A DNA stretch of 12,166 nucleotides from Cerioporus squamosus (lineage: Eukaryota; Basidiomycota; Agaricomycetes; Polyporales; Polyporaceae): positions 1-12,166 of the forward strand of contig JABYQS010000852.1 of NCBI GenBank assembly GCA_022592435.1. Direction: 5' to 3'. The notes below the pieces were generated by a model. The model did no database searches, was not told the DNA's origin, and saw nothing but the letters and a program-made list of their open reading frames with translations. The translations under genes and the position numbers were made by a program. Below, one piece after another: positions 1 to 9,914 of the stretch. Every line of letters begins with the position of its first letter. The first letter of the stretch is position 1.

Positions 1-1631
1 CCGCCATGGTCGGCGGCACCATTGCGGACATCTGGGCGCCGCATGAGTGAGTTCATCGAGTGGGCGATCTCCTTCGACGCTCTGAGCAGCTGACTATCCT
101 CCCTTTCCTAGGCGCGGCCTCCCCATGTCCGTCTTCGCAACTATGGTCCTCTCCGGGCCCGGTATCGGCTGCATAGCCGCTGGATGGATCGAGCAAAACC
201 CGCACATGGAGTGGCGGTGGATCCAATGGATACACGTCATGTGCGTACATCCTTCACTCATAGTGCATATATGCTATGTTCAACGCTGCTGATGGGTCAT
301 GGGACAGTTGGCTCGGGCTCTTCCTCATCGCCGCCCCGATATGCATGAAGGAGACCCGTGCGGGCGTGCTCCTGACGCGGCTCGCGAAAAAGATGCGCAA
401 GCAGACGGGAAATCATCATTACCGCGCGAGGATTGAAGACGAGCGTGCGAGCCTCCGCACGCTCATCTACATTTCGTGCACGCGCCCGATCTGTGAGTTC
501 GCCACGTATACCCCTGGTCTTGCCTTGCCTTGCTGATGATCCGCAGACCTTTTGTTCACGGAGCCTGTTGTCGCGGCGTTCAGCGTAAGTGCTTTGAGCA
601 ATGGGGTGGTAGACTCGCTGACGAAAGCTTGCATGTAGCTATGGGCAGGCTTTGCGTGGGGCATTCTCTACGTCCTCATAGAGTCGATAGGCCCCGCCTT
701 CCGGACTATCCATAACTTCAACATCGGGCAAACCGGAACGGTCTTCACGGCTATGATGTGAGCGCGTCCCATTCTTCCCTCCCGGTCCTTGCCCGCTGAC
801 ACAAGTTGGGACGCAGCATCGGGTGCTTTGTCGGGGAGGCCATCCAGATGTACCAAGAGAAGCTCTATGCGTATGTCTCTCTCCATTGCATACACCAGTC
901 AGCATCGGGACTGACGTGAGGTTGCCTGCGTGCTGTAGCAAGTACCAACCGACGAAGGGTCCGGAGGCGCGGCTGTACAGCGCGTGCCTCGCGGCGGTTC
1001 TGTTCCCGGCGGGCATGTTCATCTACGCCTGGTGCACGTTCCCGTCCGTGCCGTGGATAGGCATGGCTATGGGCATCTTCGTGAGTGAACATGAATACAC
1101 GCATCCTCGTGCCGACTGACGAGTTGGCTAGGTCATCATGATGGCGCTGTTCATCATCTACGTCGCGGTGTTCACGTACCTTGCGGACTGGTACGCTCTT
1201 CCTCCCTCCCGATCATGATGAAGGCGCGATACTGACCGCAGAGCGCGTGTAGCTACGGTGTCTTCGCGTCGTCGGCGCTCGCGGGCCAGAGCCTATCCCG
1301 TACGTCTCGTCTTCTCGTCTTCCATGTCGACATTGTCCTCACAAACGCGATGCACGCCAGGAAATATCATGGGGACGGCGTTTCCGCTCTTCACTACGCA
1401 GCTCTTCGCGAAGCTGACGTACCACTGGGGGAGCACGCTCTTTGCGTGCATCGCGGTTCTCATGATCCCTATCCCATATGTGCGTCTACGTGCCGACGTC
1501 CTGTGTACGAAAAATGTGCAGACATGTGCTCATTTTGCCCTGGCTCTTGGCAGGTTCTGCTGTGGAAGGGCCCTGCGATCCGCGCGCGGAGCAAGTTCGC
1601 GTCGCAGGTCATGCATCCTGCGCATACATAG
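1..1631 (+). CDS. MFS transporter, DHA1 family (copy A), 5' part missing
   Basis: A plasma-membrane, proton-coupled exporter of drugs or small molecules is the likely role, from the family; the substrate cannot be read from sequence. The window edge removes the first ~211 codons, judged against copy B, leaving 337 residues. Exons join as 1-46, 112-240, 308-492, 547-584, 639-757, 817-870, 939-1080, 1132-1190, 1253-1299, 1361-1479 and 1554-1631, with ten GT-AG introns of 51-74 nt and stop TAG at 1629-1631. Visible motifs are MVGGTIADIW after TM4, ERGLPMSVF, GPGIGCIAAGWIEQNP (motif C region, altered), MKETRAGVLL, EPVVAAFSLWAGFAWG, FPAGMFIYAW, FASSALAGQSLSR and the C-terminal KGPAIRARSKFASQV. Every exon matches copy B in length, except that 639-757 fuses two copy B exons and the last exon is 9 nt longer. 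Silent sites are more GC-rich than in copy B. The family call is sure; individual splice sites are well supported by the paralogue. Confidence 0.93.
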
Positions 1632-2821
1632 CGCTCCCTTGCGTCCTACCATCTGTGCAAATGCATCCGCGTCGGGCTCCTAGACGATGCACATCCCGCC
1701 GTACGACTTTACGAGTCCGACAGCACGCAAAGCGGACAATGCGGCAGGGCACACACAGCGCACACCCTTGCGCGTATCACACCGCCCTCTATAGGGGTAG
1801 ATCCGTCGTCAGACTCGCTGTACATATATACATCCGCGCATTGCCTCGCAACGGCGTCTTGTTGTTCTCCGACGGAGAGATCATATCGCCTGCCAACGAC
1901 CTTCCGACGAAGCGACTTTGGCCGCCCGTGCACGGGCTTGCTCGGGCGGTGCAGGACCCAGGTGAGTGCTGTTCCTATTATTGATTATCGCCTTTTTGCT
2001 CGGCAAGCGTATACGGTATGTATGTACCTCTGCAATGCGAGCTCCGGGCTCCCTGCACTCGGCGGGCTTCCGCTCACAGACTCACAGTCCATCAACGTTC
2101 ACAGCCCGGGGGTCAGACTTCAGGTAGTCTCTGCCTCCCCGCCGCCAGGGCGGTGTTCGATACCATTGCATAGGTAGAACCTGGCGCAAGGGAAGGTACG
2201 TTACACCAGAGCTTGTGCAGGCAATGAGGTCGCGGCTGAACCCATGTACAGCAGGCCTAGGGCGGATGGTATGTACTACCATCCGCCGGTTGCAACGCTC
2301 ATCCGCGTGTACCTCCGGAGGTTTTGTCGCGCAAATGGCAACATGGGGTCCACGGTCGAAGCTCAACTCATCAACCTCAGCGCTGGATTGACGACATTGC
2401 TTCCTGAGCCGCTCGGCGTTCAGGGTGTAGCCGCACTCCCCCGTCGGCTTCTCCGAGTAAGTATGTAATCATGTTCTTGTAGCCAGCACATCCATACGGC
2501 CTGGTAGGAGCGGACATGCCCTTGATTACTAGTGGTATGTCGCTGCGCACCGTAGCAGCTCGGACCGAGCGAAGACTACAGTCTACAGCCTGGGATTCAA
2601 TCATTCGATGTCACTCAGACTGTCCGTCAACGCGCCTGCTATGTCATTTGGCGGAATAAGCATGCGCACAGCCTCTCGCCAACAGAACAGGCGGCCAAGA
2701 ATCAGGATCCTGGGCCATAATGATATACATATGTAACACCCAGACGGAGGCTCCCCGCTTCAAGCTGCTGTGCTGCCCTACCACTAGTGCCTCCACGGAC
2801 TGCGGTGTGCATGCGTATGGC
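1632..2821. other. Intergenic region, no supported gene
   Basis: This stretch lies between the stop of MFS copy A and the start of the DUF6533 gene. It should hold the 3' UTR of the former and the promoter of the latter. Open frames on both strands are short and overlap each other. None carries a family motif I recognise. A frame around 1840-1960 ends at a good donor-like CAG|GTGAGT near 1961, and another ends at CGA|GTAAGT near 2456. I could not chain either into a model, so small or decayed genes are not excluded. One perfect hairpin is listed separately. Confidence 0.6.
2261..2287. repeat. Perfect 11-bp inverted repeat (hairpin)
   Basis: The arms ggcggatggta (2261-2271) and taccatccgcc (2277-2287) are exact reverse complements separated by five bases, tgtac. 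It lies in the gene-poor spacer. No flanking duplication or terminal inverted repeat was noticed that would make it a transposon end. Its function is unknown. Confidence 0.75.
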
Positions 2822-4660
2822 ATGTCACTATCTAACCTCACTAAGGCGCTGGAGGATGCCACACACCACCTGTCTTTGCTCCAGGCCGTCAAGGTGTGTG
2901 CTGGCTGGCGGCTATCGTTCTTGACGCGTATGCTCACTCGCGGCTGGTTGTCTCTCATCGTGTCAAGTACGTGAATGGTGCGTGTCGTTATTGTGGGCGC
3001 CGCTTCGCTGGGATCGATGGCTGAATCGGAGTCCGGGCAGTCGCGTCGCTCACTTATTTGGTTGGTCGCATTTCCTTGAGAGCATTTTTGCGTGTGAGCA
3101 CCAAATGCTGAGCGGGGTTCCAGGTTTCCGACATTTTCGACACACTCGATGACGAGGTGCGTGTTCAACAGGCCTCGGTTACCTACATATCACGGAGCTG
3201 AACTCTGAACGGTCTTCGACAGGTCGCTTTCGTATGGCCATCGGAGTGGTCCATCATGAAGTTCATCTTCTTCGCAAATCGCTATAGTCCGCTCATCGAT
3301 CACCTCATGGTCGTGGCCGGTGTGTGGACCAAAACTGTGTGTGTGGCGGCGGTTTGCTGACCAGCTCACCTCTCAACACAGGCACATTATTCGTGAAGGA
3401 TCCTGAGGTGGGCCCAGTTTGTGCGGTGTCCTCGACTCCAGCTCACAGAGATTTATAGGCGTGCGTCCTCAATTGGATCGCCTCGGTTTGTAGGTGCCGG
3501 TGGTCGTGGTGTCACGCATACGCTCATGAATCATCGCACAGGCGTATATGTTGTGGGCTCGTGGTTCTCAGAAGGTTCATCCGTCCTCCTCTTCTTGGGA
3601 TGGTTAGCGTTGCTGAACGCATCGCAGCTATCTTGATGTTTCGGACCATTGCTCTGTGGAACTTCAGCAAGCACGTTACTCGAATGATGTTGATCCTCGT
3701 GCCCTTCATGCTGGTACGCGACTCCCTATCTGCTTCTCGCAGTCGTCACTGACGCGGCAACAGGGACCGATGATCGCGGTGATGTACATATACGTACGCT
3801 CCCTCACATGTAGGTGCGTTGCTGTTAAAGTGGGCGTACTCATTCTAACCGGAGCCCTCCGTAGATCCTCCACGATCACTTCTAGATCGCACTGGGTGTA
3901 TGCCCATGATTGCGGACCAACTAGGCTGGGTTTTCTACGCAACGCTGTTGGTCTCGGAGACCAGTACGTACATGTCTGCATAGTTCACTTGCTTCAATCT
4001 CACTAAGTCCTTCGTACAGCGGTGGTTTTCCTCACTTTACTGTACTGGTATCAAACTTCAGGTGAGTGCCACGGTTTCGCTCGATGAGGATGCCCGAGTT
4101 CACTCAAATGTTCATTGTCAGCCAAGGGAGACGTCCCCGTTATAGGCACAATGTATCGGACAATGTATCGGGATGGTTCGTAGGCTCCTGCTCGTCACCA
4201 GCGAGCTTACGTTCCTGACGTTCTCCCAGGCACCATATTCTATATCATAATGCTCGCAGCATCTATTGCAAACATGTGCTTCATGTTCGCGTTACCGGTG
4301 AGACGACCCGTCTTTGCCTGAAATTCATGCTGACCGATTTCATGTTGGGCATCCGTAGAAGGCCGAATCCTCCGTGGTGCAACTGTAGGTCCCCCTCATC
4401 TGATCGGAGCACTGCAGACCCCCGGCTCACGATTATGTAGGCCATTCAGAGCGGTGCACAGCGCGCTGTGCTCTCGCGTCCTCCTACATCTCCGCAAAGC
4501 CGCGGCGCGCATAGCAATCTCAAGCGGTCAGGACCAGACGATCTCCACGTTCAGAATCGCCACCCTGAACACACTCCCCCCACTCGAGTTCAGCCGCAAT
4601 CCGGCGAGAGGTAGTTTCGATAGCGAGCGCAGTGTGCCGGATAGCGGATATAATGCATAG
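2822..4660 (+). CDS. DUF6533 domain seven-helix membrane protein
   Basis: Reconstructed 318-residue multi-pass membrane protein of the DUF6533 family, common in Agaricomycetes and of unknown function. The exons are 2822-2893, 2968-2977, 3041-3060, 3124-3156, 3223-3319, 3382-3407, 3459-3485, 3542-3552, 3608-3713, 3764-3809, 3865-3963, 4020-4061, 4122-4175, 4230-4297, 4359-4384 and 4441-4660 (957 nt, in phase throughout). The N-terminal family signature is clear: LQAVKYVNVASLTYL, then FDTLDDEVAFVWPSEWS and FFANRYSPLIDH at residues ~20-70. Further on are C-x3-W (ACVLNWIAS), AAILMFRTIALWNFSK, TGCMPM, LGWVFYATLLVSET, MYRDGTIFY and HSALCSRVLLHLRKAA. The last ~60 residues are a polar, probably cytoplasmic tail. 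Met 2822 is chosen because it gives the usual short N-terminus. The least certain junctions are around 3408-3607 (donors GTGGGC, an 11-nt exon) and 3810-3864. Family assignment is firm; exact splicing needs RNA data. Confidence 0.85.
4148..4171 (+). repeat. 12-bp tandem duplication inside the DUF6533 gene
   Basis: The unit acaatgtatcgg occurs twice in direct succession (4148-4159 and 4160-4171) within exon 13. It keeps the frame and repeats the residues TMYR just before the conserved-looking RDG segment. Exact identity of the two units suggests a recent slippage event. Confidence 0.85.
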
Positions 4661-5567
4661 CAATTCTGTCGCTTTACGGCTCGGTCGCCACGTGGAAGCT
4701 GCCAGATGACCCGTATTCAGTAAGCACACACCATGCCCTGCATGCTCATATGAGACTCTTCGCAGCCGCAGGGCCAGCCGTGGATGCTCCAGGGCCGACA
4801 TGCCGGTAGTTGACTATGTCAGACATCAAACTCTAGGAGATGACCACAAGAACAACCCCGCGTTCCCCTCAATGTCTTGCCATCCGGACCCGATGACGAC
4901 GCCTTGGTGAACCGGGACCCCCGACATGGACCTCGGAGATGGACTTGAAGAGGAGCATACTCTCACTGCGCCGACCACCTACTGAAACGTCCATAGCTGT
5001 AGAGCGCACGGCGCCCCTCGGACCGCCCGACAGGAGCTACCATCACTGCGCATACGCAGAGAAGCGTGTGCGTGTGACGGTCGCGATTACTGGGCCGTAA
5101 AGTAAGTCCGAGGATTTAACTGTGACGCGTAGGGGTCAGTCTCATTCTACATGCCAGGAAAGGACACGACAGACTCTCCTCTGGCATATTCGCTGCCAGG
5201 AGAGTGAAGACGGGAGAAGAGAAGCGTGTGGAGGCGAGACGGGGCGTGCCCAGTGTATGCCCGAAGCTTGTATGCGCGACACAGGCGCCCATTCACCCGT
5301 AAGTAAACGTATTGGAGGTCAAAGCGCTTTCGGAAGTGATTGACCTAGCATCGATGACCGTCCGCTCTCCCACAGGATGCCGTAGAGGAGCACTGCTCTT
5401 GCCTCGGGGTATAGAAGTGGAGGTGTCCTCTGGTGCAAGGTCGTGGTTTGCTCTCTGCCCTGACCCACTGGTGCGCACTGGCCCGAGTTCCTCATAGGAC
5501 CTCAGCACTTCCTTCGACTCCGATCCCTCCGTCTCCGCAGCAAAGATCGACAAGCTCGGACGTTGCC
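4661..5567. other. Intergenic region upstream of MFS copy B
   Basis: About 0.9 kb between the DUF6533 stop and the first usable ATG of MFS copy B. It should contain one 3' UTR and one promoter plus 5' UTR. No frame here shows a recognisable domain. A possible 5' UTR or upstream exon structure is hinted at by a donor-like GTAAGT at 5300-5305 and acceptor-like sequences near 5375 and 5497. The frame used by copy B stays open back to a TAG at 5412 but has no ATG before 5568. Confidence 0.6.
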
Positions 5568-8034
5568 ATGCGGATGCCTCATGTCGAAAGGGAAGCCACT
5601 CCGGTCGACGTTGCTGGCTGCGGCAGTCATGCCAGACGATCTACCGGGACCGCAAATGAGCCGATTGACGTGCGGCTCAGCTTGTCGGGGAGGTCCCCGG
5701 AGGCGACTCTGAACGATACAGATTTGAGCAAACGTAATCGTCCCCAAGATGAAGAGAAGGGAGAGGCGAAGCTTCAGCAAGAGCAATCATTCGGGGAAAG
5801 TTCCGAAGAAACCATCTATGTGAGCTTGCTCCTTGCTCCTGACGTCCCCTCCCGTCAAAGAAATGATGCCGATACTGATCTAATCCTCCCTAAAGGTTGA
5901 GTTTGAAGAGGGAGATCCCCGAAACCCTGCAAACTTCTCGTACGCTCGGAAATGGGCCATCACCTTCGCCGTCTCCTTCTTCTCCCTTATCGCAGGTAAT
6001 GTCCACGCCGACTCAGACCACAAAGAACCTGATGGCTGACATAGTGACCAACTGTCGGTCTTAGCGTCTTCCTCAGCTGCATATGCCTTGGGGTTTCCGT
6101 CCATGGCCCGCGATCTGAATGCCACTCAGTTCGAAGCCACGTTGGGTCTCTCTATGTGGGCCCTAGCCCTCGCGCTCGTCCCACTGTGGAGCACCTCTTT
6201 CAGCGAAGAGTTCGGGAGGCAGCCGGTCTACATTGTGAGCGGTATTGGATCTGTGCTGATGCATTTAATGGTCGCGTTGTGAGCTTTGTGCCCGTCATCT
6301 CCTCTGACTTCGTTGACGTCCACGATAGGGCGCAGAACATACAGACGGTTATCGTCGGTAGGTTCCTTGGCGGAGCCTTTGGCTCCACTGCCGCTGCCAT
6401 GGTAGGCGGTACCATCGCGGACATATGGGCACCCTCAGAGTGAGTGGGTACGATTTGACGAAATTGTAGCGATAGTGTTAACCCACCTATTCCTAGACGC
6501 GGTCTGCCGATGTCAGTCTTCGCCATCATGATCATGGCCGGTCCAGGGTTAGGGTGCGTGGCGTCGGGATGGATCGAACAGAACCCGCATCTCCAGTGGA
6601 GGTGGATTCAATACATCCATGTTATGTGCGTTTAGATTGCTTTTGCTCTGGCCATGATAGCTCATCATCGCGGTCTTCAGCTTCTACGGCATATTCCTTC
6701 TCACTTTCCCACTCATCATGAGAGAGACTCGTCCGGGTGTCCTCTTGAAACGAACCGCGCAGAGGCTCCGCAAGAAGACCGGCAACACGCACTACCGTGC
6801 GCGTGTCGAGGACCAGATCCCTAGCCTAGCAACGTTGATTTACGTCTCGTGCACACGGGCGATCTGTGCGTACGTTTTTGTAAACTCCTTGGTTACCCCT
6901 CATGAATTCGCATAGATCTTCTCTCCACCGAGCCGGTCGTCGCGGCTTTCAGCGTGCGTCTACAATCCAATCCTTTGAGTTATGAGCACCAGTGCATATA
7001 CTGATCTGCGTTATACAGCTATGGGCTGGCTTCGCCTGGGGCATCCTATATGTCCTCGTGGAGTAAGCATTGGAATCCGAGCCCTCCGTTGCAAACTCAC
7101 GGTGAATCATTCTAGATCAATTGGGCCTGCTTTCCGCTCCGTCCACCATTTCAGCACGGGCGAGGTAGGGACTGTGTTTGCTTCCATGATGTGAGTAGTA
7201 CACTCCAGCCGTCTACCCATATGCTGCATCTAATAGTTGAATAGCGCCGGCTGTATCGTCGGAGAAGCGATCCAGATTTATCAAGAGAGGCTATATGCGT
7301 ATGACCCGTCCCTCTGCCTGTGACTTCCTTTGGTTCTCACCGGTTGCCCACTACTGTACTAGCAAATATCACCCGACCAAAGGACCAGAAGCACGGTTGT
7401 TCAGCGCGTGCCTTGCAGCGATCCTGTTCCCGGCAGGGATGTTCATATATGCGTGGTGCACGTTCCAATCCGTGCCGTGGATAGGCATGGCCATGGGTAT
7501 CTTCGTGCGTATACCCTCTTCCGCTTGGACGTCATCGACGCCGATACTGCTCGCTCCCCAGGTTATCATGACATCTCTCTTCAACATCTACGTCGCAGTG
7601 TTCACGTACCTGGCTGATTGGTCAGTTCGTGCACAGGTACATGATATCTCACTCGTTGCAGAGGAACTGACCAGGGAATTTCCGCAGCTACGGCATCTTC
7701 GCCTCGTCTGCACTCGCTGGACAGAGTCTTTCTCGTAAGTCTCCGACGACTGTGCCGTGTTGCTTCCCTGTGCTCATTGATGTCGGCAGGCAATCTTATG
7801 GGGGCCATCTTTCCACTCTTCAGCGAGCAACTGTTCGCCAAGTTAACCTATCATTGGGGCAACACGTTGTTCGCATGCATCGCCACTCTCATGATACCTA
7901 TTCCTTTCGTGAGTCACCACTTAACCTCCCATGTTTGTTCGCCGTGTCTCAGTTCGATGTACTAGGTACTATACTGGAAGGGTCCGGCCGTCCGTGCGAG
8001 GAGCAAGTTCGCTTCGCAGGTCGTACACAAGTGA
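5568..8034 (+). CDS. MFS transporter, DHA1 family (copy B), complete
   Basis: Predicted 545-residue, 12-helix proton-coupled exporter of the fungal DHA1 type; substrate unknown. Exons: 5568-5819, 5896-5995, 6065-6278, 6329-6439, 6497-6625, 6681-6865, 6916-6953, 7019-7062, 7116-7190, 7245-7298, 7363-7504, 7562-7620, 7688-7734, 7790-7908 and 7966-8034 (1638 nt, phases consistent). A polar, charged N-terminus of ~95 residues precedes TM1 (about 100-125). Motif A-like FGRQPVY lies at 167-173 between TM2 and TM3, GRFLGGAFGS at 199-208, then ERGLPMSVF, GPGLGCVASGWIEQNP, MRETRPG, FPAGMFIYAW, DCYGIFASSALAGQSLSRN and the family C-terminus KGPAVRARSKFASQV. Met 5568 is the first ATG in the open frame and has a purine at -3. 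A spliced upstream start is possible because the preceding in-frame stretch (from ~5498) is Ser/Thr/Pro-rich and acceptable as protein. The gene is the paralogue of the truncated gene at the left edge and converges on ADE1, 238 bp away. Confidence 0.93.
7063..7115 (+). other. Intron of MFS copy B absent from copy A
   Basis: This 53-nt GT-AG intron interrupts the Glu codon of VLVE|SIGPAF in copy B. In copy A the same protein position (junction between 682 and 683) reads straight through as VLIESIGPAF within one exon. No extra or missing residue is seen at the site. Confidence 0.9.
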
Positions 8035-8272
8035 TCATATCTACCGCTATCTTATTGGCCCCTCTCACTGGCCATCTCGTGTTCAGTATTTGGCACCTAT
8101 ACTCACGATCCTACATGACATCCGTACTACATCACGCATCTGCTCGCAGCTCGCACTCAAGGACGATTACCCCCTTGTTACATCGTACATGTATACACTA
8201 CAACATGCTTGTTTCTGTCTATACCTGTCTTCCCCGTTCATCGAAGCACGACGAAACTCTCAAACAAGATAA

Positions 8273-9417
8273 TTACAGCCCTCCGCCGGTGAGCATCTCC
8301 AAAGCCTCCAGGTAACGCTTCCTCGTCCCCTCAATGACGCTGTCATCCATGACCCAGCCCTCTCCTTCTTTCCCCTTTGGCCCGCTCTCTAGACCCTTCC
8401 TGAAGCCCGTCTTCGTGAGCCAATCGCGCAGATACTGCTTGTCGAAGCTGGGCTGCGACCCGCCCGGCTTGTACTCCGCTGCGGGCCAGTAACGCGACGA
8501 GTCCGGCGTAAGAGCCTCATCCACGAGGATAAGCTCCTCTCCCTCTCCCGACGAGGACGGCACGAGCCCGAACTCGAATTTCGTGTCGGCGAGGATGAGG
8601 CCCTTCGTGAGGGCGTAGTCGGCCGCTTCCTTGTAAAGCTGGAGCGCGACCTTCTCGACCTTGGCGCAGAGTTCCGCTCCGATGATAGAAGCGGCTACAG
8701 GTTAGAAGTTAGCGACCGACAGAGACATCGTTGTGGTCACCAACGGACCTTTCTCCGGCGAGATGTTCTCGTCGTGCTCGCCTTGCTCGGCCTTCGTAGA
8801 AGGCGTAAACAGGGGCTCCGGGAGCTTCTGTGACTCTACCAGGCCCTCTGGCAAGGGTATACCGTGGACAGTGCCGGTCTTCTTGTATTCCGACCATCCA
8901 GAACCTGTACGAAGAAATACTTCAGGAGATGTATAATATTGGCGGTTTCGGCGCCTTACCGGTGATATAACCACGGACGATGGCCTCGAGTGGAATAACC
9001 TTGGCCTTCCTCACGAGCATCGCACGGCCCTCGAGGACATGCTTGTACTTCCGAACTTCTTGGGGCATCTTATCGACATCCGCGGTCACGAAGTGTGTCG
9101 GGATTACATGCTTGAGCTTCTCAAACCAGAACAAAGATATTTTTGTCAGGACTTTGCCCTTGTCCGGTACGCCCTGAAGTTTTGCATCGCAAATTGTAAC
9201 GGCATAGCCACGCCGCAATGCTCATCAGTGCATTGAAACATCCACCATGAGAAGATGCACGCACGTTGCGGAGGATTACGTCGTATGCGGAAATGCGATC
9301 CGACGCGACGAAGAGGAGGAGGTTCGGGTCGGAAGTAGCGTAGATGTCTCGAACCTTGCCCTTCGACAGTAGCTGCAGGTCGGTAAGGTTGCTATCGATT
9401 AGTGCGGATTTGCTCAT
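8273..9417 (-). CDS. ADE1: Phosphoribosylaminoimidazole-succinocarboxamide synthase (SAICAR synthetase)
   Basis: Catalyses the ATP-dependent joining of aspartate to CAIR to give SAICAR, a step of cytosolic purine synthesis (EC 6.3.2.6). The minus-strand exons are 9417-9265, 9173-8960, 8904-8749 and 8694-8273, with introns of 91, 55 and 54 nt. They give 314 residues, close to the 306 of yeast Ade1. Seen in order: GKVRDIY (20-26), [11 protein letters not shown] (38-48), [15 protein letters not shown] ending at 123, [22 protein letters not shown] ending at 171, [24 protein letters not shown] and [10 protein letters not shown]. These cover the nucleotide- and substrate-binding signatures of the PurC/Ade1 fold. 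The ATG at 9417-9415 is the only Met upstream of the conserved core. The product looks intact and standalone. The symbol follows the yeast orthologue. Confidence 0.97.
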
Positions 9418-9823
9418 GGCTGTCTGGAGGCACTGCTGTTCCAAGGACTTGACCGCCTGAGTCACAGTTACAAGAAACGAACTTTTTGCATGGTCTATCT
9501 AAGGCAACTGCTGAAATCGACAGCGCGAGCGCTAGAGCGTCTTCCGGCGAGGGGAGAACAGGCCTCCCAATGGCAATACTGTATTCTGAATCTCTGTGAG
9601 TCTCCTTCAGGTCTCCTTTCCCGTATATCCGCCCATTATCTGCTTCCTCTGGTCTAGATCTTCTGTATATGAATTTGTGGCGGGTTGGGAGGCGGAGGCG
9701 CTGCTACATAGAATGCCGGTGCTACTGTAGTGCTTTGGACTTTCTGCATGTCGAATTTGATCGCATCTACCCTCGTATGTTGGCTTTTAAAATAACATAT
9801 CAAACGGATAGGATGGAGGGAGC
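9418..9823. other. Spacer between ADE1 start and tRNA-Lys 3' end
   Basis: This spacer is expected to contain the ADE1 promoter and 5' UTR on the minus strand. I see no gene, no clear TATA box and no repeat in it. Confidence 0.6.
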
Positions 9824-9827
9824 AAAA
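9824..9827 (-). terminator. RNA polymerase III T-run terminator
   Basis: Four T residues on the minus strand start five bases after the tRNA 3' end. This is the usual minimal Pol III stop signal. Confidence 0.75.
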
Positions 9828-9843
9828 CGCTAGCCCACCGCGA

Positions 9844-9854
9844 GGGTCGAACTC
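9844..9854 (-). promoter_or_regulatory. tRNA internal promoter B box
   Basis: Minus-strand GAGTTCGACCC in the T arm matches the Pol III B box pattern GGTTCGANTCC with small deviations. Confidence 0.8.
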
Positions 9855-9867
9855 GCAGCCTTCAGAT

Positions 9868-9883
9868 CGCCCAAACCTGCTAG
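9868..9883 (-). other. tRNA-Lys intron
   Basis: Sixteen bases (minus strand CTAGCAGGTTTGGGCG) lie between anticodon-loop positions 37 and 38. Removing them restores a seven-base loop CTCTTAA and a perfect 5-bp anticodon stem. The boundary could shift by a base or so. Splicing would be by the tRNA endonuclease, not the spliceosome. Confidence 0.9.
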
Positions 9884-9902
9884 TAAGAGTCTGACGCTCT
9901 AT

Positions 9903-9914
9903 CCGATTGAGCTA
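9903..9914 (-). promoter_or_regulatory. tRNA internal promoter A box
   Basis: Minus-strand TAGCTCAATCGG at tRNA positions 8-19 matches the conserved A box of Pol III genes. Confidence 0.8.

Noticed and set aside
2720..2974. 84-codon open frame read as a single exon
   Set aside because: Only 2822-2893 of it is real coding sequence (DUF6533 exon 1). The rest is 5' UTR and intron 1, with the 10-nt exon 2 (2968-2977) at its end.
5174..5204. Hairpin ctctcc-tc-tggc / gccaggagag
   Set aside because: It has a two-base bulge and a nine-base loop, which is near what chance gives in 12 kb, with no functional context.
5433..5567. GTG-initiated extension of the MFS copy B frame
   Set aside because: Nuclear fungal genes rarely start at GTG. 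The first ATG in this frame is at 5568.
8702..8748. Continuation of the ADE1 exon 3 frame to a stop
   Set aside because: This is intron 3 (8695-8748) read through. The conserved sequence resumes at 8694 in the expected phase.
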